Notes under the pieces: model-generated | Database searches by the model: none | The model's input: the letters and a program-made list of their open reading frames with translations, nothing else | What the model was told of the DNA's origin: nothing | Translations under genes and position numbers: made by a program | NCBI RefSeq assembly: GCF_013366925.1 | Contig: NZ_JAALDK010000001.1 | Coordinates: forward strand, 4,581,165-4,645,164 | From: Paraburkholderia youngii | GTDB lineage: Bacteria; Pseudomonadota; Gammaproteobacteria; Burkholderiales; Burkholderiaceae | Reading direction: 5' to 3' | DNA: 64,000 bases | Shown here: positions 1 through 9,015 of the stretch, piece after piece | Numbering within the stretch: position 1 is the first letter of the stretch | Layout: every line of letters begins with the position of its first letter

Positions 1-31
1 TCTGCAGTGATTTGATTGAGCCAGTCGTCAT
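1..31 (-). CDS. Start of a further bce-cluster gene, cut by the window edge
   Basis: An ATG at 31 reads leftward off the window as MTTGSIKSLQ. A purine-rich AGGGG lies about 10 nt upstream, and the gene follows bceJ on the same strand after a 70-nt gap. In cepacian clusters the next gene is bceK, a glycosyltransferase, so this is probably its start. Ten codons are too few to prove it, so the product is inferred from position only. Confidence 0.35.
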   Translation of the reverse strand, partial: MTTGSIKSLQ

Positions 32-101
32 GATGGTGTGCCCCTGTGTGTTGCTTGCGGTGAGTTGCTATGCCGTTGCGTGGATGGCGCGGCTCGCGCG
101 T

Positions 102-1331
102 TCATTCCACGCTCTTCTGTCCGGCGAGATGATTCAGTGTCAGCGCATCGTTCTGCGCGACGACCGTCGCCTCCGTCCGGCTACGCCGGCGGTTTTCCTG
201 CTGCCCGGCCAGTTGCCGGTACAGCGCGATGTATTGCGCGGCCATGCGCGCCCAGCCGAAGCCGGTTGCGAGCTCGCTGGCGGCCTGGCCCATCGCGCGG
301 CGCGCGGTGTCGTCGCCGGCGAGTTGCGCGACTGCGCGAGCGAGCGCCTGCGGGTCGTCGGGATCGTCGAGCACGATGCCGCACTCCGGCGTGATGATCT
401 CGGCGCCGCCCGCGGTGCGCGCGGTCACGACGGGCAGGCCCGCCGCCATCGCTTCGAGCAGCGACAGACTCATCGCTTCGTAGCGCGATGGAAACACGAA
501 CGCGTCGACCGAATGCATCAGCACTGGCATCTCCTTCACCAGCCCGAGAAAATGCACCCGATGCGCGATGCCGAGCGCCTTCGCCTGTTCCGGATACGGG
601 CTGCCCGGCAGAAAGCCGGCCACCGCGATCTGCACGTGCTCGGGCAGATGCTTCAATGCGGCGAGCACGGTGCCGAGATTCTTGCGCGGGGTGCGCAGAT
701 CGCCGACGAACAGCAGCAGGAACGCATCGTCCGGTAACCGAAACTTCGCGCGATCGCCGCTCGCCGCCGCGAAGCCTTGCGTGTCGACGCCGTTGTAGAT
801 CACGTCCACGCGGTTGCGGGGCGTGAGGCCGATCGCGCGGATTTCGTCGGCGACCTTCTGCGACACCGCGGTGATCACCTTCGAGCGCCGGTACGCCCAG
901 CGTTCGAGCAGCGCATTGCAGCGCGTATAGACCGACTGGTACGCGGACCACACGCCCTTCGTCAAACCGAACGGGTAGTACTTGCTCGCGAACCAGCCGC
1001 TGTGCACGAAATGCGAGGTATTGACGTCGGCGCGCATCCACGTGATGAAGCCGTTCACGTGCAGCACGTCGTAGTCGCGCCGATGCGCGCGCAGCCATAG
1101 CGCGCTCTTGAGAGCGAACACCTGCTGGCGCAGCAGATTGGTCGGCCACCAGCGGCCGATCTTCACCGGCGCCCAGCGCACGTTCGGATGCGCGAGCAGT
1201 TCGGGCGCCACGTGCGACGCGACCAGCGTCACGCGGATGTTCTCGTCGAGCGCCGCGCGCGCGATCTCGTGATTGACGCGCCCCTGGCCGTCGTTATGAC
1301 GCACTACGTGCGTGACTATGGCGACTCTCAA
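102..1331 (-). CDS. bceJ: GT4-family glycosyltransferase of the exopolysaccharide cluster (BceJ-like)
   Basis: A 409-aa retaining GT-B glycosyltransferase expected to add a sugar to the lipid-linked repeat unit on the cytoplasmic face of the inner membrane. The N-terminal Rossmann half starts RVAIVTHVVRHNDGQGRVN. The C-terminal donor-binding half carries LLFVGDLRTPRKN and the acidic E-x7-E motif in FPSRYEAMSLSLLEAM, typical of family GT4. The start is a TTG at 1331: it has GGAGG six nt upstream, and its TTGA overlaps the TGA stop of the polymerase gene by 4 nt, indicating translational coupling. Longer open reading upstream in this frame only shadows the polymerase gene. Membership in a bce-type cluster is strong from order; the donor sugar and linkage cannot be read from sequence. 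Confidence 0.85.
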   Translation of the reverse strand: MRVAIVTHVVRHNDGQGRVNHEIARAALDENIRVTLVASHVAPELLAHPNVRWAPVKIGRWWPTNLLRQQVFALKSALWLRAHRRDYDVLHVNGFITWMRADVNTSHFVHSGWFASKYYPFGLTKGVWSAYQSVYTRCNALLERWAYRRSKVITAVSQKVADEIRAIGLTPRNRVDVIYNGVDTQGFAAASGDRAKFRLPDDAFLLLFVGDLRTPRKNLGTVLAALKHLPEHVQIAVAGFLPGSPYPEQAKALGIAHRVHFLGLVKEMPVLMHSVDAFVFPSRYEAMSLSLLEAMAAGLPVVTARTAGGAEIITPECGIVLDDPDDPQALARAVAQLAGDDTARRAMGQAASELATGFGWARMAAQYIALYRQLAGQQENRRRSRTEATVVAQNDALTLNHLAGQKSVE

Positions 1332-2830
1332 TCCGTGCCTCCGTGGAGAAATAGCGTGCGTGCGCGGTTCATCTTTTCGTAGTGAACCGCGGAAAGAATC
1401 GAAAAAGCGCCCATGAAAAGCAGCAGGCCGCCGGTGCCGACCAGCGAGTTCGTGAACACCAGCATCGCGAAGGTCGCAAGACACAGGCTCAGGCACGCGG
1501 AGACGAACTTGTCGTCGCGCAGCCTGAACGACGCGAGCACCGCGCGCGTCAGCAGCCACACGATGCCGGACATGTACAGCAGGGTGCCGGGCCAGCCGAG
1601 CACGAACGGAACGTTCATCACGCCGCTGTCGAAGTTGCCGTACTGGCCGAGCTGGCCGCCGTCGTTGGAGAGCTTCGTCGAGGTGCCGGTCGCGCCCATG
1701 CCCTCGCCCGACACGTCGGTAAACGCGGTCTTCGCGAAGGTCGCGTAGAACTCGTTGCGGGCCGCGTAGCTCTGGTCGTCGTGCAGATTGACGATCGTGT
1801 TCAGGCGCGCCTGCATCCGTTCGGCCACCGGGCCGACCGCCAGCAGCGGCACGCAGAAGCCGGCGAGCAGCACCGCGCTCGCGACGATGCGCACGCGCAC
1901 CTTGTTGTTCGACTTCACCAGCTGGATGAAGAGCGCGATGACCCAGCCGCCCCACGTCGAGCGCACGAGGCTCAACGCGAACGAGAAGAAGCCGAGCCCG
2001 GCGGCGATCCAGCGCAGGCGGTGCTGCGCGGCCATCACGAAGACCATCGCGCCCATCATCGCGAACGCGAACGGGCCCGACGAGTTCATCGTGCTGAACA
2101 CCCGCACGCCCATCGGCACCGGGTCGCCCTGCGAGTTCATCTGCGAGCCGAGCATCCACAGCGCGTCCCACGGCGGCATGATGAAGAACTGGATCAGGCC
2201 GTAGCCGCCCATCACCAGCATGCCCCAGATGAACGTGCCAACGATCGTGTCGCGGTACTGCGGATACTGGCGCGTGTGCGCCATGATGTGAAAGCCGATC
2301 AGGATCGGATAGAGCCAGTTCGCGAGGTCGTAGGTGGCCGCAAGCGGCCCGCTCGACATCACGCCGATCAGGAACGCGTAGACGAGGCCGAGCAGGATCA
2401 GCAGCACCGGCAAACCACGGCGCTGCGCGAGCAGCCGGTAGTAGCGCAGCAGCGACAGGCCGCTGATCATCGTCACGGCGAGCGGCGCGACCTGGATCAG
2501 GCTGGTCGGCGTGAACGCGCCTTTCGACCAGTCCGCGAGACGCCGCACTTCGGGGCTCAGGAACCACAGCCACCACATGAAGCCGATATAGCGCGCCGGG
2601 CTCTTGAAGTAGAGCCACAGGCCCGTGAGGATCGCGAGCACCGGAAACGCGAGCGTCAGCACCGTGCCCTGATGCGCGACGATCAGCACCGCGGTGATCA
2701 GCCACAGCAACAGCGGCGGCAGCCATTCTCGCGTTGCGCCGGACAGCAGCCCGCTCGCATTGGTTTGCGCGGCGCCGGCGTTGCCCGCGCCGGCCGGCGG
2801 CAATGGGTTCGCGCGCGGAATCGTCGACAT
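1328..2830 (-). CDS. bceI: Polysaccharide polymerase / O-antigen ligase-like membrane protein (BceI-like, Wzy)
   Basis: A 500-aa polytopic inner-membrane protein, hydrophobic nearly throughout, with about ten or more predicted membrane spans beginning at LPPLLLWLITAVLIVAHQGT. A large hydrophilic loop rich in N, D and G (around IVNLHDDQSYAARNEFYATF) lies in the C-terminal half, as is usual for O-antigen ligase and Wzy polymerases. The role inferred is block-wise polymerisation of repeat units in the periplasm. These proteins have little sequence conservation, so topology and position between two glycosyltransferase genes carry the call. It starts 3 nt after bceH ends and overlaps bceJ by 4 nt. 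Confidence 0.8.
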   Translation of the reverse strand: MSTIPRANPLPPAGAGNAGAAQTNASGLLSGATREWLPPLLLWLITAVLIVAHQGTVLTLAFPVLAILTGLWLYFKSPARYIGFMWWLWFLSPEVRRLADWSKGAFTPTSLIQVAPLAVTMISGLSLLRYYRLLAQRRGLPVLLILLGLVYAFLIGVMSSGPLAATYDLANWLYPILIGFHIMAHTRQYPQYRDTIVGTFIWGMLVMGGYGLIQFFIMPPWDALWMLGSQMNSQGDPVPMGVRVFSTMNSSGPFAFAMMGAMVFVMAAQHRLRWIAAGLGFFSFALSLVRSTWGGWVIALFIQLVKSNNKVRVRIVASAVLLAGFCVPLLAVGPVAERMQARLNTIVNLHDDQSYAARNEFYATFAKTAFTDVSGEGMGATGTSTKLSNDGGQLGQYGNFDSGVMNVPFVLGWPGTLLYMSGIVWLLTRAVLASFRLRDDKFVSACLSLCLATFAMLVFTNSLVGTGGLLLFMGAFSILSAVHYEKMNRARTLFLHGGTD

Positions 2831-2833
2831 CGC

Positions 2834-3994
2834 TTAGAGGCCTCCGCGCGATTCGCGCGCAGGTGCGGCGCGTTGCTCGTGCCTGGCCGCGGCCGCGTGC
2901 GCGCTCGCCTGCCCGCGCGCGCTCAGCATCTCGCGCGTGATCCGCACGTGCTGCATCGCGTAGTGCTCGGTGGTCAGATCGCGCGCGAGCAGACCGGCCG
3001 CGGCTGCCTGCGCCTGGCGCAGCGCCTCGGCGGGGTCGGCGGCGAGCCGGTCGACCGCGGCGCGCAGCGCCTCCGGAATGAACGGCGGCACGTAGGCGGC
3101 TTCGTCGGCGGGAAAATAGTCGCGCAGTGCGCCGACGTCGGTCGCGACCATCGGCTTGCCGACCGCCGCCGCTTCGAGCATGACGGTGATGCCCGATGCG
3201 TGCGAGTTCGGTCGCAACGGCACGACGATCACGTCGGCCCAGTCGTACAGCTCGTGCTGCTTCTTGATGCCGGAGAACAGCGCGATCTCGACATTCGACG
3301 CGCGCAGCGACGCGGGAATCCGCCGCCGCGTCGCGAGCTTCACCGAATAGCGCGAATCGTTGCCGAACGCCTTGATCAGCGTCTCCCAGTCACGGTCGCG
3401 ATCGTTGCCGATCGCCGCGATGCGCAGCGGCGTGCGCGGCGTCCACTGCGTCGGCGCATTGACCGGAAAGTCGCGCGTGTTCAGGCCGTACAGCAGCGGC
3501 GTCGCGTCGCGGCGGAAGTAGTCCTGGCATAGCTCGGCGTTTTCGCTCGCAAGCGTGGTCAGCCGATCGGCGCGCGTCATCAGCTTGCGATACAGCCAGC
3601 TGCGCACGATGCCGTACGACGGCCACTTGTCGAGCAGCCACACGCTTTGCGCGAGCAGGAGCGGCGACGCGCCGGGCCCCGCCTTGCGGCCGCACAGCAG
3701 CAGCATCAGCGCGGCGGACAGCCATTCCTGCTCGGTATGCGTCCAGATCACGTCCGAGCGCAGCATCTCGGCGCGATTGCGCCACGTATGGATGAAATCG
3801 AAGCCGAGCGCGGCCTTCAGCGCGCGCCGCACGAGCCGTACGGGCCGGCTTTCGCGCGCGTCTTGCGAATAGGTCAGCGCGAATGCTTCGGACTCCGCGT
3901 GGTGATAACCGTACAGACAGCCGATATCGTCGCCCTTGCGATAAAAGCGCGGATCGGCGCCGTAGAACAGATGAACATGAACCTTGGTACTCAT
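2834..3994 (-). CDS. bceH: GT-B glycosyltransferase of the exopolysaccharide cluster (BceH-like)
   Basis: A 386-aa protein. ATG at 3994 overlaps the bceG stop as ATGA, so the two are translationally coupled. It begins STKVHVHLFYGADPRFYRKG. A C-terminal GT4-type region has IAAIGNDRDRDWETLIKAFG followed by DVIVVPLRPNSHASGITVML, where the usual E-x7-E donor motif is replaced by a serine-containing variant. It should transfer one sugar of the repeat unit in the cytoplasm. Donor and acceptor are not readable. The tail after about residue 355 is Ala/Arg-rich and low complexity. Confidence 0.8.
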   Translation of the reverse strand: MSTKVHVHLFYGADPRFYRKGDDIGCLYGYHHAESEAFALTYSQDARESRPVRLVRRALKAALGFDFIHTWRNRAEMLRSDVIWTHTEQEWLSAALMLLLCGRKAGPGASPLLLAQSVWLLDKWPSYGIVRSWLYRKLMTRADRLTTLASENAELCQDYFRRDATPLLYGLNTRDFPVNAPTQWTPRTPLRIAAIGNDRDRDWETLIKAFGNDSRYSVKLATRRRIPASLRASNVEIALFSGIKKQHELYDWADVIVVPLRPNSHASGITVMLEAAAVGKPMVATDVGALRDYFPADEAAYVPPFIPEALRAAVDRLAADPAEALRQAQAAAAGLLARDLTTEHYAMQHVRITREMLSARGQASAHAAAARHEQRAAPARESRGGL

Positions 3995-4932
3995 GCGGAC
4001 ACTCCGCTCTTCGACAGCGCGCGCCGCGCTTCGTGGGCGCCCGCGCGCACCTCGCGCCAGCGCGACAGCTGCAACTGCGCCTGTTTCGACAGCAGCGCGA
4101 GCGCCGCATGCATGAGGCCCGGATAAAGCCGTGTGCCGACCAGCGTCCACCACCACCACGCGGCTTCGCGGCGCAGCGGCGGCAACTGGTCGCGCAGGAT
4201 CAGATGGAAGTTGAACGCGGCGTTGCGCAGCGCGGCCATCGTCTGCGCGTCGCGTTTGTCGTCGTCGAAACGTTCGGCGGGGAAATGATCGACGGCGACC
4301 TGCGGATCGTAGACGAGCTTCCAGCCCGCGTTCTTTACCGCGAGGCTGAACGCCATGTCGTTGTGCACCTGCGCGCCCGCGCCGCGCAGACGCGCGTCGA
4401 AGCGGATCGTGCGCACCGCGTCGCGCCGGTAGCTCATGTTGGCGCCCTTCAGGATGTCGACTTCGCGTGCGGCACCGACCCCCAGGTGATGATTGCCGAT
4501 GATCTTGCCGTGCGCGGTCACCTTGCCGACCAGCGGCCGCTCGCCGTCGAGCACGCGGCCTTTTTCGTGCACCCAGTCGCGCCCGCCCAAGGCGCCCAGG
4601 CGCGCATCGGCTTCGAACGCGGCGGCGATGCGCTCGACCCAGTCGCGGCGCGGCGCGGCGTCGTCGTCGGTGATCGCGATCACGTCGCCGCTGGCGGCAT
4701 CGAGCCCGCGATTGAGCGCCGCGACCTGGCCGGGTATGTCCACCGGCGCGATCACCAGCGGCAGGCGGCCGCGCGTGGACGGATCGCGCAGGCATGCATG
4801 GGTCGCGTCGTCGTCGACGCGCGCGACCACGATCACTTCGTCGGGCGCGCGCGATTGCCGCTCGAGCGCCGCGAGGCAGCGCGCGAGATCGGCCGGGCGG
4901 CGATAAGTCGGTACCAGTACCGTTACTTTCAT
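3991..4932 (-). CDS. bceG: GT2-family glycosyltransferase (BceG-like)
   Basis: A 313-aa GT-A inverting glycosyltransferase. The N-terminus MKVTVLVPTYRRPADLARCL is the classic GT2 nucleotide-sugar binding start. The acidic metal-binding stretch GDVIAITDDDAAPRRDW is at about residues 90-105, and GANMSYRRDAV is the conserved acceptor-side segment. The start at 4932 has AGAGGA about 7 nt upstream; open reading farther upstream is a shadow of the kinase gene. It follows bceF after 56 nt and overlaps bceH by 4 nt. Role inferred: one of the sugar additions to the undecaprenyl-linked repeat unit. Confidence 0.87.
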   Translation of the reverse strand: MKVTVLVPTYRRPADLARCLAALERQSRAPDEVIVVARVDDDATHACLRDPSTRGRLPLVIAPVDIPGQVAALNRGLDAASGDVIAITDDDAAPRRDWVERIAAAFEADARLGALGGRDWVHEKGRVLDGERPLVGKVTAHGKIIGNHHLGVGAAREVDILKGANMSYRRDAVRTIRFDARLRGAGAQVHNDMAFSLAVKNAGWKLVYDPQVAVDHFPAERFDDDKRDAQTMAALRNAAFNFHLILRDQLPPLRREAAWWWWTLVGTRLYPGLMHAALALLSKQAQLQLSRWREVRAGAHEARRALSKSGVSA

Positions 4933-4988
4933 CGTGATGTCCTCTGTTCCTGTCGTGCAGAAGCCGGTGCCGGGGTGCGGTGCGCGCG

Positions 4989-7211
4989 TCACGTGCTCAG
5001 GTATTCCTGGGTCGCCGCGTAGCCGCGGTCGTAGCCGACCCGCGAGCGCGCCGGCATGCCGTTGAAGATGCCGCCCTGCACGTGCACACCGGCCGCGCGC
5101 AGGCGCTTCAGCGCGTCGGCTAGCTCGATCTCGCTGTGCATGCCCGAGCGCATCACGAAGAACGTCGAGCCCGCATACGCGCCGATGATCGATGCATCGG
5201 TCACCGCGAGCACCGGCGGCGTGTCGATCAGGATCACGTCGTAGCGCTTCGCGAGGCCGTCGAGGTACTGCGGCAGACGCGGCGACATCAGCAGCTCGGA
5301 CGGATTCGGCGGACGGCGGCCGCACGAAATGAAGCTCAGGCCCTCGACGTTCGACGGGCGGATCGCCTCTTCCAGCGAGATCTGCCCGCTCAGCAACTCC
5401 GACATGCCGTTCTCCTGCACGCCGCCGATCTGACATTCGAGCGCGCCGCGCCGCATGTCGCCGTCGATCAGCAGCACGCGCTTGCCCGAATGCGCGAGCA
5501 GCATCGCGAGGTTCACGCTGAGGAAGCTCTTGCCGACGCCGGCCATCGGGCCAGTCAGCATCACGATGCGGTTGCGCGCGTCCATCAGCGTGAACTGCAT
5601 CGCGGTGCGCAGGCTGCGCAGACTTTCGATCGTCAGGTCCTTCGGCCGCGCATTCGCGAGCACCGGACGCAGCCGTTCGCCGCCGCGCGCATAGCTGTTT
5701 TCGAGCTGCACCTGCTCGGCGCTTTGCGGCACGAGGCCGAACACCGGCAGATGGAACGCGCGCTCGACGTGATCGGGGTCGTCGATGCCCTTGAACAGAT
5801 TGCGGCGCAGGAACACGAAGCCGGTGCCCGCGATCAGCCCGAGAATCACCGCCGCCGACATGATCAGCATCTTCTTCGGCTTGACCGGCGCACCGGGGCG
5901 CAGCGCCGCGTCGACGATGTGCACGTTGCCGCCCGTGCCCGCCTTTTGCACCGACAGTTCCTGCACGCGATTGAGCAGCAGCACGTAGATGTCTTCGGCG
6001 ACTTTGGCGTCCCGCTGCAACTGCACGGCCTTCACTTCGGTGGCCGGCAGATCGCGGAAACGGTCCGCGTATTTGGTGCGCTGCGCCTGCAGCTCGGCCA
6101 TCTGCTGACGCGCGGCGACGAGCGTCGGATGGTCGTCGCCGTAGCGCTCGGCGAGCTGCGTCATCTGCAGCCGCAACGCGGCGATCTGCTGCTCGTATTG
6201 CACGCTGCCTTCGAGGTAGACCTTCGCCTCGTCGCTCGCGTTGATCGAGCCGGACTGACGCTGGTAGGCGGTCAGCGCGGCTTCCGCGCGTTCGAGGTCG
6301 GCCTTCAGGCGCGGCTCCTCGCTCTTCAGGAAGTCGAGCATCTTGCTCGCATCGGCCTGCTTGTTCGACACGTGCTGCCGCAGATACGACTGCGCGAGCG
6401 CATTGGCGACGAGCGCCGCATGCTGCGGACTCTTGTCCTCCAGCGAGATCTGGATCACGCCGGTCTGCTTGCCCTGCTCCTGCACCGTGATCGCCGACTG
6501 GAACGCGGTGATCGCGTCGAGATCGTTCGAGCGCACGATCGTGAACTCCTGCCCGGGGCGCGCGACCAGCTGGTTGACGACCATCGTCACGCCGCCGCCC
6601 TGCGCCTGCTGGCCGACCTCGCCGCGCAGCAGCAGCGAGCCGTTCGGCGCGAACAGCTCATAGTGCTGCGGGTCGATCACGCGCAGCAGCAGCTTCTCGC
6701 CTTCGAGCGACGGCGTCACGTCGATCGAATCGACATCGACGTCTTCACCGCCCCACGCGTATGACGTGAGCCCCAGCCACGGGCGTGCGGGCTGGCCCGG
6801 CGTGGCGAGGCGCGCGGCGATGTTGCCGAGCAGCGGGATCGTCTTCGGCGTCACGCTGAAGTTCAGCTTCAGCTGCTGCACGACCGGGGCGACCACGCCA
6901 CGGCTCTTGATGATTTCGATCTCGGCGTCGGTCGGCAGCGACGTCGAGCCGCTGGTGATCGCGGCACCCGTCTGCGTTTGCGTGAGCGCCTGCGACATGC
7001 TGTCGGACGGCTCGACGCGCACGTGCGCATCGGCCGAATAAGTCGGCTTGGCGAGGTAGCAGTACGCGAGCGCCATCGTGACGACGACCGCGGTGATCGC
7101 GAGCAGCCACCAGATGTCGTCGAGGATCACCTGCACCAGTTGTCCGAGGACGACGTCTTCTTCTTCGGTCTTGATCGGACCAGCCATGTGTGGAGAGAGT
7201 TGATTGCTCAC
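4989..7211 (-). CDS. bceF: Wzc-type polysaccharide co-polymerase and BY-family tyrosine autokinase (BceF)
   Basis: A 740-aa inner-membrane protein controlling polysaccharide polymerisation and export. A Wzz-type region has a first membrane span near residues 33-53 and a second near 447-468 bracketing a periplasmic part with coiled-coil character (about 270-400). The cytoplasmic BY-kinase domain shows Walker A GPMAGVGKS at 554-562, Walker A' LLIDGDMR at 580-587 and Walker B VILIDTPP at 659-666. The C-terminal tyrosine cluster is short (Y727, Y731, Y737). I place the start at GTG 7211 because a GGGA lies 7 nt upstream; the internal ATG at 7187 has no recognisable ribosome site. BceD should dephosphorylate it. 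Confidence 0.92.
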   Translation of the reverse strand: MSNQLSPHMAGPIKTEEEDVVLGQLVQVILDDIWWLLAITAVVVTMALAYCYLAKPTYSADAHVRVEPSDSMSQALTQTQTGAAITSGSTSLPTDAEIEIIKSRGVVAPVVQQLKLNFSVTPKTIPLLGNIAARLATPGQPARPWLGLTSYAWGGEDVDVDSIDVTPSLEGEKLLLRVIDPQHYELFAPNGSLLLRGEVGQQAQGGGVTMVVNQLVARPGQEFTIVRSNDLDAITAFQSAITVQEQGKQTGVIQISLEDKSPQHAALVANALAQSYLRQHVSNKQADASKMLDFLKSEEPRLKADLERAEAALTAYQRQSGSINASDEAKVYLEGSVQYEQQIAALRLQMTQLAERYGDDHPTLVAARQQMAELQAQRTKYADRFRDLPATEVKAVQLQRDAKVAEDIYVLLLNRVQELSVQKAGTGGNVHIVDAALRPGAPVKPKKMLIMSAAVILGLIAGTGFVFLRRNLFKGIDDPDHVERAFHLPVFGLVPQSAEQVQLENSYARGGERLRPVLANARPKDLTIESLRSLRTAMQFTLMDARNRIVMLTGPMAGVGKSFLSVNLAMLLAHSGKRVLLIDGDMRRGALECQIGGVQENGMSELLSGQISLEEAIRPSNVEGLSFISCGRRPPNPSELLMSPRLPQYLDGLAKRYDVILIDTPPVLAVTDASIIGAYAGSTFFVMRSGMHSEIELADALKRLRAAGVHVQGGIFNGMPARSRVGYDRGYAATQEYLST

Positions 7212-7274
7212 TGTTCCATCCCGTGTCGTTGGCTTCGGCTTTCGCGTCAGCGGTACTTCTGCTTTCGTTGCGCA

Positions 7275-7310
7275 TCCCGCGCCGCCCGGACAACAACGGC
7301 GCGCGCGGGA
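7275..7310. other. Hairpin in the bceE-bceF intergenic gap
   Basis: Arms TCCCGCGC (7275-7282) and GCGCGGGA (7303-7310) pair perfectly, with further GC pairing inside. It lies in the 116-nt gap between wza-like bceE and wzc-like bceF. There is no T-run on either side, so it is not a standard terminator. Processing or mRNA stabilisation is possible. Confidence 0.4.
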
Positions 7311-7327
7311 CGTTACAGCCCAAACGT

Positions 7328-8530
7328 TCAGCGCGTCAGCTGCTTCAGATAGAACAGCGTCTGCACGCTCGGCAGCACCTGCTGCAACACGCGGTTGAAC
7401 GTGGTCGACGCGGCGGTGCCCACGTACACGACGTCGAGCGGCTGCAACTGGAACTGCGAGGACAGCATGATCGAGTCCGGCTGCGTCATGTCGAGGCGGA
7501 ACACCTCGGGCGTGGTCGGATGCTCGCGCATGCCGCGCATCACGAAGATCTGGCGCGGATTGGCGTCGGTATTGAGGATGCCGCCGCCTTGCGTGAGCGC
7601 ATCTGCGATCGTCATGCGGCCGCGGATGATCGGCACCTGGATCGGCGTCTTCACTTCGCCCATCACGAAGATGCGGCTGTCGGTGCGGTCCGGCACGTTG
7701 ACCACGTCGCCGTTCTGCAGCATCACGTCCTGGCTGGTGTCGCCCTGATCGAGCATGCGATCGGCGTTGAGCACGTAGAGCTTGTGGTTGCGCGTGAGGC
7801 GCACGCGCTGGATGTCGGCGTCCGGGCTGGTGCCGCCCGAGCGCGTGATCGCGTCGACCAGCGTCAGCGGCACGTCGCTGACCGCGAGCGGTCCCGGCTG
7901 CTTCACTTCGCCGGTGACCTGCACCTTCTGGCTGCGATACGACAGCACGCGCACGTCGACCTGCGGATTGCGGATATATGGCACGAGGCGCGCGGCGAGC
8001 TGATCGCGCAGCTGGGTGGTGGTCTTCCCCGCGGCCTGGATGCGGCCGACGAACGGGAAAAAGATCGTGCCGTCGGCGGCGATGGTCTGGCCGTACGGAT
8101 CGGCCTGGCCCGGCAGCGCGGCCGTATACGGCTGCTGCAACGCGCCCGCGATCGTCTGCGTGGTGTTGCCGCCCGAGGACAAGGTGCTGCCCTGCGGCGT
8201 GGTCAGCTCGGGATGATCCCACACGGTGATGCCGAGAATGTCCTGCGGCGCGAGGTGGTACACGTACAGCGACGGATCGGACAGCGCCGACGGCGGCAAC
8301 GGCTCGGTTTTCGCGGCGGCGGCTTGGGCCTGCGCCATGATCAGGTTCGCGTCGATCAGATGGACCGGATAGGTTTCGCTCGGCGCCTGATCGTTGTCCT
8401 TGAGCCGCGACGTGTCGAGATAATTGCCCGGTGCGGTCGCGCAGGCCGACAGAAAAGACGTCAGCAGAAGTGAGGCGGCAAGCTTCGTGCGCAAGCTCGC
8501 GAATGAGTTTTCGATGCGGGGTTGCTTCAT
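7328..8530 (-). CDS. bceE: Outer-membrane polysaccharide export lipoprotein, Wza/OPX family (BceE)
   Basis: A 400-aa lipoprotein forming the outer-membrane exit channel for the polymer, working with BceF. The signal sequence ends in the lipobox LSAC with acylated Cys30. A Poly_export domain follows (DILGITVWDHPEL, GTIFFPFVGRIQAAGKTTTQ), then SLBB repeats (VQVTGEVKQPGPLAV and IFVMGEVKTPIQVPI). I chose ATG 8530 because it overlaps the bceD stop as ATGA; an ATG 15 nt upstream is possible but would lie inside bceD. The gene sits directly downstream of the phosphatase, as in other Wzy-dependent clusters. Confidence 0.93.
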   Translation of the reverse strand: MKQPRIENSFASLRTKLAASLLLTSFLSACATAPGNYLDTSRLKDNDQAPSETYPVHLIDANLIMAQAQAAAAKTEPLPPSALSDPSLYVYHLAPQDILGITVWDHPELTTPQGSTLSSGGNTTQTIAGALQQPYTAALPGQADPYGQTIAADGTIFFPFVGRIQAAGKTTTQLRDQLAARLVPYIRNPQVDVRVLSYRSQKVQVTGEVKQPGPLAVSDVPLTLVDAITRSGGTSPDADIQRVRLTRNHKLYVLNADRMLDQGDTSQDVMLQNGDVVNVPDRTDSRIFVMGEVKTPIQVPIIRGRMTIADALTQGGGILNTDANPRQIFVMRGMREHPTTPEVFRLDMTQPDSIMLSSQFQLQPLDVVYVGTAASTTFNRVLQQVLPSVQTLFYLKQLTR

Positions 8531-8979
8531 ATTTTTTTCAGCCATCCCATGACCAGATGTTCGATGAGCACGAGACTCTCCCTGTATTCGTCTTCCGCGC
8601 CGCCGTGCGGATCGGCGACGTCCGAATCGGCTTCCCACTTGCCGAGCGGATAGACCTTGCCGCGCGCGGACGGATCGAGCGCTTCGACCTTGCTCACCTG
8701 CGCGCGCTCGCTCACCAGCACGAGATCGGCCGCGCGCACGAGCGAGCGGTCGAGACGCCGCGCGTGATGGAGGCCGGCGGCGACGCCGCGCTCTTCGAGC
8801 AGGCGCCGCATCACCGGGTCCATGCCGTGGCCGTTCAGCGCGCGAATGCCCGCCGAATGAAACGCGATCGGCGCGGCGCCTGGACGCGGCGCGCGCGCCT
8901 GGCGCGCCTTGAACAGCATCTCGGCGGCGGGCGAGCGGCACACGTTGGCGTGGCACACGATCAGAACGTTGGCGAACAT
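8527..8979 (-). CDS. bceD: Low-molecular-weight protein-tyrosine phosphatase (BceD)
   Basis: A 150-aa cytoplasmic phosphatase. The N-terminal active-site loop VCHANVCRS gives the C-x5-R-S signature, and the catalytic acid lies in DVADPHGG near residue 115. Length is normal for the family. In Wzy-type systems this enzyme (Wzb) removes phosphate from the C-terminal tyrosines of the Wzc kinase, here BceF, two genes downstream. The start has a good GAGGGA site; the gene begins 36 nt after bceC and overlaps bceE by 4 nt. Confidence 0.93.
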   Translation of the reverse strand: MFANVLIVCHANVCRSPAAEMLFKARQARAPRPGAAPIAFHSAGIRALNGHGMDPVMRRLLEERGVAAGLHHARRLDRSLVRAADLVLVSERAQVSKVEALDPSARGKVYPLGKWEADSDVADPHGGAEDEYRESLVLIEHLVMGWLKKI

Positions 8980-9015
8980 GGCGGATTCCCTCGCGCGGCG
9001 GCGGTCGCAATGGCC

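Noticed and set aside
102..2726. A single 874-codon open frame covering the glycosyltransferase and part of the polymerase region.
   Set aside because: Only the part after 1331 reads as a GT4 protein; the rest is the out-of-frame shadow of the polymerase gene. The TTG at 1331 has a proper ribosome site and overlap.
1382..3532. A 716-codon plus-strand open frame opposite bceI and bceH.
   Set aside because: Low-complexity Arg/Gln/His-rich shadow with no recognisable domain.
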